A DNA stretch of 5,159 bases from Acidobacteriota bacterium (GTDB lineage: Bacteria > Acidobacteriota > Terriglobia > Bryobacterales > Bryobacteraceae): positions 1 to 5,159 of the forward strand of contig JAFDVT010000679.1 in the NCBI GenBank assembly GCA_018268875.1. The letters are read 5' to 3'. The notes beneath the pieces are model-generated. The model worked only from the letters and a program-made list of their open reading frames with translations. It was not told the origin of the DNA and did not search any database. The position numbers and the translations under genes were made by a program. Position 1 is the stretch's first letter; each line of letters opens with the position of its first letter. Below, piece by piece: positions 1-5,159 of the stretch.

Positions 1-1235
1 CCCTCGCCTCGCTCGCCGCGTACCAGGCTGCCGCGCTGATTCCGAGCCTGTTCCTTGCTCCGGTGGAACGCCGCCGTTGGACCCCGATAGTGACGCCTCT
101 CGCCACCTTCGCGGCCTTCCAACTCTTCGAACGCTTCACGTCCGGCGACCTGCCCGCGGCGGTCCTCAGCGGCTACATGCAGACGTATGGCTGGCAGCGC
201 ATGGAGGCCAAGATCCGCAATGGCATCATGCTCACCATCCACCTGTGCTGTACCTTGGTGAACCCCATCGTGTGGCTGGGACGGCGCACTCCCGTGACGA
301 ACACCTGGTTCCTTCTCGCCTGGATCGGGATCTTCTTCGCCGGGGCGTTGGCGGCATTTTTTGCCGGCTCGGCGCGCTATTTGCTGCCCATCGCCGCGCC
401 GCTCTGCATCCTGGCCTCGACCAGCCGGTTCGCGATCCCGGCCATCGTCGTTCAGGCAGCGATCGGTATCGGCCTCGCCATCGTCAACGCCCAGCATTGG
501 AACGGCATTCGCGACTTTGCCAACAGCCTGCCGCTCGACGGCGTGCGCCGCGTGTTCGTCCATGGCGAATGGGGCCTGCGCTATTACCTCGAAGCCCGGG
601 GCGCCATCCCACTCGAGACAGGCCAGCGCTTCCGCCCCGGCGACGTCATCGTCTCCACCGCCTACGCGAATCCTCTGCCCCCGGGCAACCGTGTCCTGCT
701 GCGCGAACAGCAAATCGACTCGCCCATCCCGCTCCGCATCATCGGCCTCGGCTCCAAGTCCGGCTTTTCCAGCGTCGACTTCGGATACTTCCCGTTCGGA
801 GTGTCCACCGTACCGCTCGACCGTCTTCGCGCCGAAACTGTCGCAGAGTTCCACCCCACGCTTTCGAGGCTCGTCCTGGGCGAATCTGAAGAAGTGAACC
901 GCCATCTGGTCACGGGCATCGCCTCGAACGACAAGTGGACGCTGCAATCGGCGGCACTGCTGTTGAAGCGCCCGGAACCCGGCCGCCCGCTCAAGCTCAA
1001 GATCAAATTCTATGTACCTGAAGCGGGCATCAACCGCACCGTCACCGTAACCGTGGACGGCAAGCCCGTCATGACCATCCGCCTCGACCACGACGGCATC
1101 TACGAGCAAACCGCCGATGTCGAACCGTCTACCGCGGAGTCCGCCACCATCGGCATCGATACCGACAAACCGCTGCAGGCGCCCGGCGACATGCGCCTCC
1201 TGGGAGTGAACCTGATCGAAGTCGGATTTCTATAA
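1..1235 (+). CDS. Membrane glycosyltransferase, GT39/PMT-like (3' part, 5' end outside window)
   Basis: The frame is open from base 3 with no stop and already encodes a hydrophobic helix, so the gene starts upstream. The GTG at 63 lies inside the protein and is not a credible start. About 410 residues are visible. Hydrophobic segments lie near residues 1-18, 27-44, 73-91, 101-121, 124-139 and 143-162. The A-R-Y-L-L-P motif heading the fifth resembles the late helices of GT39/PMT/ArnT-type enzymes, which move sugars from polyprenyl-phosphate donors on the outer face of the inner membrane. A soluble, probably periplasmic tail follows, with H-G-E-W-G-L-R-Y-Y near residue 187, a motif I associate with acidobacterial members of this group. 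The last ~125 residues (from about 855) look beta-rich, with alternating hydrophobic stretches and V-D-G-K-P-V, like a small beta-sandwich. The N-terminal catalytic loop with its acidic residues is not in the window, so donor, acceptor and activity cannot be judged. The family call rests on topology and motifs; an O-antigen-ligase-like or uncharacterised membrane protein is possible. Confidence 0.72.
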   Translation, partial: LASLAAYQAAALIPSLFLAPVERRRWTPIVTPLATFAAFQLFERFTSGDLPAAVLSGYMQTYGWQRMEAKIRNGIMLTIHLCCTLVNPIVWLGRRTPVTNTWFLLAWIGIFFAGALAAFFAGSARYLLPIAAPLCILASTSRFAIPAIVVQAAIGIGLAIVNAQHWNGIRDFANSLPLDGVRRVFVHGEWGLRYYLEARGAIPLETGQRFRPGDVIVSTAYANPLPPGNRVLLREQQIDSPIPLRIIGLGSKSGFSSVDFGYFPFGVSTVPLDRLRAETVAEFHPTLSRLVLGESEEVNRHLVTGIASNDKWTLQSAALLLKRPEPGRPLKLKIKFYVPEAGINRTVTVTVDGKPVMTIRLDHDGIYEQTADVEPSTAESATIGIDTDKPLQAPGDMRLLGVNLIEVGFL

Positions 1236-1239
1236 CGGG

Positions 1240-1267
1240 TTGTGCTCCAAAACAAAAGTGATACAAT
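1240..1267 (+). promoter_or_regulatory. Sigma-70-type promoter with extended -10
   Basis: A -10 hexamer TACAAT (1262-1267) matches TATAAT at five of six positions. TG at 1259-1260, one base before it, makes an extended -10 element. Sixteen bases upstream is TTGTGC (1240-1245), a half-match to the -35 consensus TTGACA that an extended -10 could compensate for. The predicted transcript begins near 1274, giving a leader of about 49 nt before GTG 1323. The site lies just after the glycosyltransferase stop codon, so the secreted-protein gene can be transcribed on its own. The call is by sequence match only. Confidence 0.6.
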
Positions 1268-1306
1268 CCGTAGTAGCTCCCCCGACGCGTCCAACTCTAG
1301 CCCGGT

Positions 1307-1314
1307 AAAGGTGG
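1307..1314 (+). promoter_or_regulatory. Ribosome binding site that decides the start at GTG 1323
   Basis: AAAGGTGG contains AAGGTGG, one mismatch from the AAGGAGG Shine-Dalgarno core, and ends eight bases before GTG 1323. The in-frame GTG at 1311 lies inside this element. The in-frame GTG at 1242 overlaps the predicted -35 box and lies upstream of the predicted transcription start. Both are therefore unlikely starts. Confidence 0.7.
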
Positions 1315-1322
1315 ATTATTCC

Positions 1323-4300
1323 GTGCGTCGCACCACCCAAAATACTTTTTTGCATTCCGCCGCCTTGTTGCTTGCCTGCGCGTGCGCGGCAAGCGCCCAG
1401 TCGCTGAACGTCGTTTCCGGCAACGGGCAGGTGATTGTCGAATACTTTCAGAGCGTTTCGCCGATGACGGTCCGCGCCCTGGATTCCGGCGGACGGCCCA
1501 TCCCTGGCCTCCCCATCAACTGGTCGATCACTTCCGGCCAAGGGACCCTTATCAACACCATTTCCGGCACTGATGCGAACGGCATCGCCAGTACGTACTT
1601 CCTTGGTAGCGCCGTGCCCGGTGGCAGTTCGATCCAGCAGTCCACGGTGACCGCCACAAGCAACGCGGGCAGCGCCAGTTTCTTTGTTACGACAGCCATT
1701 TTGCGCCTTCCCAACGGCAATGCCGGCGCGCCCCCACTGGTGGAACTTCGCCGTCCCACGCAGGAGAACCCGGTCCTGGTAGGACCGGCGGGCGGCGTCA
1801 TCAGCAACGCGATCGAGGTTCACGTCGGTGTCCAGTCGGGACCGGAAACCGGACGCGCCGTTCCAAACGTCGGCGTTCGGGTTTACCACTACACCGACCC
1901 CGCCACGAATCCCGCGGGCGAGTGCAACACGCCCAACGGCATCGTATTGACGGATAGCAACGGAACCGCCACGTGCAACCTGCGCCTCAACAGCGTCACC
2001 GGCACCAACGAAATCTCGATTTGGGTTGGCGAAAGCGTCATTACCCGCAAGATCGCGCTCACGATCAATCCGGGCGCGCCTTGCACCTTCGGCCTGTCGC
2101 CCAACACGCAGTCGTTTCCGTCCCTCGGCGGCTCCGGGATCTTCAGCATCACGCCGTCGTCACCCAGTTGCCCCTGGACCGCGCAATCCAACGCCAACTG
2201 GATCCTGATGTCTTCGCAGACCTCGGGGACCGGACCGCAAACGTTGACCTACACGGTTCTGAACAACACCGGTCCGGCTCGCGATGGCACAATCACCGCC
2301 GGCAACCAGATCTACACCGTCCGCCAGGCAGCCATAGGCGCCAGCGGCGTACTCTCTATTGGCACTCCCGAAACGCTGCCCAACGGCACAATCAATCAGT
2401 CCTATAGCTACGTCATGCAGGCCACCGGAGGCGTCGCGCCGTACAATTGGACCGCGGGCGCCGGCCTCCCGCAGGGACTCAGCCTGTCCCCCAGCGGCTT
2501 CCTTTCCGGCGTACCGCTCGCGGCGGGGACCTTCTCGTTCCCCATCTCGGTGACCGACTCGGCCGGCGGCAACTTCACGCGCCTTTCGCGGGTGACGATC
2601 ACCAACGCGGACTCGAGTCTGCCGCCCACCATCACCACGACATCGCTCGCCAACGGAGCGGTGGGAGCCGCCTATCAGGCGCCCCTGGCCTTTACCGGTG
2701 GCTGCCCCAGCCTGGTCACGATCTCTCGCTTCTCGCTGGTTAGCGGACAACTGCCCCCCGGCCTCGCGCTGCAGCAACTCGGCGACCGCTGGGCCATCGG
2801 AGGCATCCCGACGCAGGCCGGTTCATTCCTGTTTACGCTCGCCATCACGGATCCGTGCGGACGCAGCACATCATCGAACCTGACGCTTACGGTTGGCGGC
2901 TCGCAACCGGCCAACAGTATTCTGTCCTCGATCCCGCAGTTGGTCTCGTTCACCGTTGTCGCGGGTTCGCAGAATCGCCCCGGCGATCAGTTGGTATCCA
3001 TCCTCAGCGCCGCCCAGGCGATCAACTACGTCGCCACAGCCACCACTGAAAATAATCAGCCGTGGATCGTCCTCGGCACCGGCAGTTCCGGCGTTACGCC
3101 GGGCGCGTTGTCGGTCGGCGTCGCAAACTACGCGAACTTCCTGCCGGGAACCTACCGCGGCACCATCAGCGTAGGCGGCGCGGGCATCGCTCCGGCCACG
3201 ATTCCGGTGACGCTGGTCATTAACTCGGCCCCCGCGCTCATCACCAATCCCTTCCAGTTGAGCTTCAACTCCAGCGTGGTCATTATCCCGACCTCGCTGC
3301 GCCAGTCGCTCGCTGTTTCCGGTCCCATTGGCGCCGCCTACCAGGCCGCCGCCCGTACGGACAACGGCGTCAACTGGCTCGGCGTAACCCCGATTGCCGG
3401 CCCGGTACCCGGCAGTATCGATGTCGTGGTGAATCCGCTGGGCCTCACCGCCGGGGTGTACACAGGGCGCATTTCGCTCTCCACTACGGGATCGACCGTC
3501 ACCGAAGTACCGGTGACGTTGACCATCACCAGTCCACCGCTGTTTACCTGGAGCAACACCGGCCTTACCTTTGCCGTATCGTCCAGCGAACCGGTGCCGC
3601 TGCCGCAAACGCTGACGGTAGCCACCACAACCGGCGCGTCGATTCCGGTTACGATCGCCGCCAACACCACCAGCGGCGGCAATTGGCTGAAGCTCACGCC
3701 CTCAACCGGCGTAACGCCGCTCAGCATGACCGTCACGGTCGATACCACGGGGCTCCGCGCCGGCCAGTACAACGGTGAAATCGTCGCCCGGGCCACGGAT
3801 GGCGGCATCAGCGCCGCGGCTGTGCGCGTCATCCTGCTCATCACCGAAACCAAGCCGGTGATCAACTCCGTCGTCAACGCCGCCAGCGATAAGCCCGGTC
3901 CCGTTGCCCCCGGCAGTTGGGTTAGCATTCGCGGAGCCTTCCTCGGCGCCTCTCAGGACCTCACCATTTTCAAGGTCACCGACGGCAAGGTGGACACCAC
4001 GCTCGGCGACGCGCGCTTCCTGGTGGACGGCATTCCCGCGCCGATCATTCAAGGCTCGAGCCAGAAAGCCGTGATCCAGATCCCGTACAGCGCGGTGCTC
4101 AAGGAGCGCGTCGAAATCGTCGCCGAATACCGCGGCATTCGCTCGGACCCGACCTTTGTCCCGATCGTTCTGATCAGCCCCGCGATCTTTTACACCGGCA
4201 CGCCCGGCGATTCGCAGGGCCGCATCCTGAACGAGAATGGCGGCCAGAACGGGATCGGCAATCAGGCTACGGCAGGCAGCATCGTCGCCATCCACGCCAC

Positions 4301-4574
4301 CGGCGAAGGCTTGACCAATCCGGCCGGCGAGGACGGCAAGATCGCCGGAGCCAATCCGCCCGTGCCTCTAAGCGGTCCCATCCAGGTCTGGATGGACGGC
4401 CAGGAAGCGGAATTCGTCTCCGCCACGGGGCTGGTAGGCTGGCCCGCGGGCATCGTGGAAATCAAGGTCCGAGTTCCGGCGGCGGCGCGGCGGGGAGTTC
4501 CCGTACCCGTCACGCTGGGCATCAACGGCAACTACTCTCCCGACCTCGTCACGGCAGTGATTCTGCCTGAATAA
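1323..4574 (+). CDS. Secreted multidomain Ig/BACON protein with Solibacter-type (TIGR03437) C-terminus
   Basis: GTG 1323 gives 1083 residues. The reading frame extends upstream to GTG 1242, but those 27 extra residues are hydrophilic and would bury the signal peptide. Residues 1-25 form a Sec signal: an R-R n-region, an L-rich core and A-S-A before Gln26. Domains in order: Ig/Big_1-like 30-126 (T-D-A-N-G-I-A motif); a second Ig-like domain 138-250 (T-D-S-N-G-T-A); BACON 253-337 (Cys254, C-P-W at 283-285, N-W-I at 292-294, V-R-Q-A at the end); two He_PIG-like Ig domains 342-428 and 433-525 (L-P-x-G-L-x-L, then G-x-P-x-x-A-G-x-F, ending in T-D); three BACON-like repeats 532-840; and a TIGR03437-type C-terminus 844-1082 (V-V-N-A-A-S, then H-A-T-G-E-G-L-T-N-P). 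The six mature cysteines (201/218, 254/283, 461/512) fall as one pair per domain, which suits disulfides in an exported protein. There is no LPXTG, PEP-CTERM or C-terminal membrane helix, and no enzyme motif was seen. An adhesive, matrix or carbohydrate-binding surface role is inferred from the domain types; the ligand is unknown. The fold calls are from memory of the families. Confidence 0.88.
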   Translation: MRRTTQNTFLHSAALLLACACAASAQSLNVVSGNGQVIVEYFQSVSPMTVRALDSGGRPIPGLPINWSITSGQGTLINTISGTDANGIASTYFLGSAVPGGSSIQQSTVTATSNAGSASFFVTTAILRLPNGNAGAPPLVELRRPTQENPVLVGPAGGVISNAIEVHVGVQSGPETGRAVPNVGVRVYHYTDPATNPAGECNTPNGIVLTDSNGTATCNLRLNSVTGTNEISIWVGESVITRKIALTINPGAPCTFGLSPNTQSFPSLGGSGIFSITPSSPSCPWTAQSNANWILMSSQTSGTGPQTLTYTVLNNTGPARDGTITAGNQIYTVRQAAIGASGVLSIGTPETLPNGTINQSYSYVMQATGGVAPYNWTAGAGLPQGLSLSPSGFLSGVPLAAGTFSFPISVTDSAGGNFTRLSRVTITNADSSLPPTITTTSLANGAVGAAYQAPLAFTGGCPSLVTISRFSLVSGQLPPGLALQQLGDRWAIGGIPTQAGSFLFTLAITDPCGRSTSSNLTLTVGGSQPANSILSSIPQLVSFTVVAGSQNRPGDQLVSILSAAQAINYVATATTENNQPWIVLGTGSSGVTPGALSVGVANYANFLPGTYRGTISVGGAGIAPATIPVTLVINSAPALITNPFQLSFNSSVVIIPTSLRQSLAVSGPIGAAYQAAARTDNGVNWLGVTPIAGPVPGSIDVVVNPLGLTAGVYTGRISLSTTGSTVTEVPVTLTITSPPLFTWSNTGLTFAVSSSEPVPLPQTLTVATTTGASIPVTIAANTTSGGNWLKLTPSTGVTPLSMTVTVDTTGLRAGQYNGEIVARATDGGISAAAVRVILLITETKPVINSVVNAASDKPGPVAPGSWVSIRGAFLGASQDLTIFKVTDGKVDTTLGDARFLVDGIPAPIIQGSSQKAVIQIPYSAVLKERVEIVAEYRGIRSDPTFVPIVLISPAIFYTGTPGDSQGRILNENGGQNGIGNQATAGSIVAIHATGEGLTNPAGEDGKIAGANPPVPLSGPIQVWMDGQEAEFVSATGLVGWPAGIVEIKVRVPAAARRGVPVPVTLGINGNYSPDLVTAVILPE
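2916..3842 (+). repeat. Three tandem BACON-like protein repeats, period about 103 residues
   Basis: Residues 532-840 of the secreted protein hold three diverged copies of one module. Each has a conserved tryptophan (581, 685, 788; spacing 104 and 103), then a stretch of the form W-[IL]-x-[VL], T-P near its end, and a closing G-[TVQ]-Y-x-G-x-I strand (609-615, 711-717, 814-820). They follow the pattern of BACON-type beta-sandwich modules but lack the cysteine pair of the first BACON domain at 253-337. At the DNA level the copies are too diverged to be obvious direct repeats, which points to an old duplication rather than a recent expansion. Confidence 0.75.
3852..4568 (+). other. Encoded TIGR03437-type 'Solibacter' C-terminal domain
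   Basis: Residues 844-1082 of the secreted protein read as a two-lobed, beta-rich tail. The first lobe opens with V-V-N-A-A-S, then A-P-G-S-W-V-S-I-R-G, and carries V-D-G-I-P-A-P and V-I-Q-I-P-Y. The second holds A-T-G-E-G-L-T-N-P, then V-W-M-D-G-Q-E-A, G-W-P-A-G-I-V-E-I and V-R-V-P. Each lobe thus has the 'D-G-x-x-A ... Q/E-I-x-(V-)P' pattern I recall for TIGR03437, a domain at the ends of many large exported Solibacter proteins. Its role is not established. Being shared at the C-terminus by proteins with unrelated N-terminal parts suggests a surface-sorting or anchoring role, which is inference. Confidence 0.75.
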
Positions 4575-4617
4575 AAACAGTGGATCACCCTCTCGCACGC
4601 GGGTGTCACGGTATCCT

Positions 4618-4622
4618 GGAAG
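4618..4622 (+). promoter_or_regulatory. Weak Shine-Dalgarno before the epimerase-family gene
   Basis: GGAAG lies ten bases upstream of ATG 4633 and is the only purine-rich stretch in a usable position. The match is short and the spacing is at the long end of the normal range. It supports ATG 4633 moderately. The residues encoded straight after the ATG lead without a break into the conserved D-D-R-G-Y-F stretch, which independently favours this start. Confidence 0.45.
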
Positions 4623-4632
4623 TTCAAAATTT

Positions 4633-5159
4633 ATGGACTGGGGCATACCGCAGTGCGAGAAGGGGATCGGCAAGGTCATCCTGAAGCCGGATTCACCGGA
4701 TTTGATAGCTGGCGTTCAGGTGCAGGCGTACCCGCTATGGCCGGACGACCGGGGCTATTTTTTAGAGATCATGCGCTTCGGCCAGGGCCTTCCCGCCGGC
4801 TTTGACGCGGCTACCACGCAGGTTTCCGCCGCCCTCAGCTATCCCGACACCATCAAGGCCTTCCACTACCACATGGAACAGACCGACTTCTGGGTTCCCG
4901 CCCAGGGCATGTTCCAAGTCGCGCTGGTGGACCTGCGCAAGGGCTCGCCGACCTTCGGCCTTAAGAACACGCTGTACGTCGGCGCGCTGCGGCCCTGGCA
5001 CATCATTATTCCGCCGGGCGTCGGCCACGGCTACAAGGTGATCGGAACCACGCCCAGCATGCTGGTTTACGTCACCAACAAGACTTACAACCCCAAGGAC
5101 GAAGGGCGCATTGCGCATAACGATCCGGGCATCAACTACGATTGGGAACTACAACACAA
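4633..5159 (+). CDS. dTDP-4-dehydrorhamnose 3,5-epimerase (RmlC)-family cupin, 3' end outside window
   Basis: From ATG 4633 the frame is open to the window end: 175 codons plus two bases. RmlC enzymes epimerise C3 and C5 of dTDP-4-keto-6-deoxyglucose on the way to dTDP-rhamnose in the cytoplasm. Family signatures seen: D-D-R-G-Y-F (38-43), K-A-F-H-Y-H (75-80), V-D-L-R-K-G-S-P-T-F-G (99-109), I-P-P-G-V-G-H-G-Y (126-134), V-Y-V-T (145-148) and N-D-P-G-I-N-Y-D-W (163-171). By alignment from memory with Salmonella RmlC, His78 matches the catalytic base His63, His132 matches His120, Tyr146 matches the acid Tyr133 and Asp164 matches Asp170. However, the Arg60 position is Lys75, the loop after the base is about three residues shorter, and Asp85 sits where Lys73 is expected. 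It may act on another nucleotide sugar or be a non-epimerase relative. Y-D-W-E-L is typical of the very end in related proteins, so few residues are probably missing. No rmlA, rmlB or rmlD is visible. I therefore give no symbol. Confidence 0.83.
   Translation, partial: MDWGIPQCEKGIGKVILKPDSPDLIAGVQVQAYPLWPDDRGYFLEIMRFGQGLPAGFDAATTQVSAALSYPDTIKAFHYHMEQTDFWVPAQGMFQVALVDLRKGSPTFGLKNTLYVGALRPWHIIIPPGVGHGYKVIGTTPSMLVYVTNKTYNPKDEGRIAHNDPGINYDWELQH

Noticed and set aside
63..65. GTG as the start of the glycosyltransferase gene
   Set aside because: The frame is open to the window edge and the upstream codons encode a hydrophobic helix continuous with the membrane domain, so this is an internal valine codon.
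1323..1397. Tat signal or lipoprotein signal at the N-terminus of the secreted protein
   Set aside because: The two arginines lack the following F-L-K context of a Tat motif. The L-L-A-C before Cys19 is a poor lipobox, while A-S-A before Gln26 is a good signal peptidase I site. A lipoprotein is not fully excluded.
1230..1889. Long minus-strand open frame opposite the start of the secreted-protein gene
   Set aside because: It is rich in Arg, Gly and Ala with no recognisable motif, and overlaps a plus-strand gene with clear domains. It is a shadow of GC-rich codon bias.
2871..3608. Minus-strand open frame of 245 codons opposite the repeat region
   Set aside because: Its composition is Arg/Gly/Asp-rich and low in complexity, with no domain pattern, and the plus strand encodes recognisable beta-repeat modules.
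3338..4295. Overlapping minus-strand open frames opposite the end of the repeats and the C-terminal domain
   Set aside because: They overlap each other in different frames and carry no motifs. Open antisense frames are expected in high-GC sequence.
4580..4609. Intrinsic terminator after the secreted-protein gene
   Set aside because: The stem is short and interrupted by an asymmetric internal loop, and no T-tract follows it.
4612..4617. TATCCT as a -10 box for the RmlC-family gene
   Set aside because: There is no matching -35 hexamer at 16-18 bases upstream and no TG extension, so it was not called a promoter.
4762..5118. Minus-strand open frame opposite the RmlC-family gene
   Set aside because: The plus-strand frame carries several ordered RmlC signatures; the antisense frame carries none.

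Overview
The window is GC-rich and holds three genes, all on the plus strand. It most likely comes from an Acidobacteriota chromosome of the Solibacter/Bryobacter group. The best taxonomic clue is the C-terminal ~240 residues of the large central protein. They match my memory of the 'Solibacter uncharacterized C-terminal domain' (TIGR03437), which is expanded in that lineage, and the BACON and Ig-type modules stacked before it fit the same group. This assignment is by pattern recognition, not by database search.

Region 1 (1-1235) is the 3' part of a polytopic membrane protein that enters from upstream. It has a run of transmembrane helices with an A-R-Y-L-L-P motif, as in GT39/PMT-type lipid-linked sugar glycosyltransferases, then a soluble tail ending in a beta-rich module. 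Region 2 (1236-1322) is an 87-nt gap with a good extended -10 promoter and a Shine-Dalgarno sequence. Together these place the next start at GTG 1323 rather than at the in-frame GTG 1242. Region 3 (1323-4574) encodes a secreted 1083-residue mosaic protein: signal peptide, two Ig/Big_1-like domains, one BACON domain, two He_PIG-like Ig domains, three BACON-like ~103-residue repeats and the TIGR03437-type C-terminus. Region 4 (4575-4632) is a short gap with a weak SD and no convincing terminator or promoter. Region 5 (4633 to the end) is a cupin of the dTDP-4-dehydrorhamnose 3,5-epimerase (RmlC) family. It runs off the window with probably only a few residues missing.

A membrane glycosyltransferase, a secreted adhesin-like protein and a nucleotide-sugar epimerase homologue could all serve the cell surface or envelope glycans. 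The central gene has its own promoter, however, so a single operon is not shown. I found no mobile element, CRISPR array, tRNA or rRNA, and no clearly new system. The points most worth following up are the non-canonical active-site region of the epimerase homologue and the modular, cysteine-paired architecture of the secreted protein.
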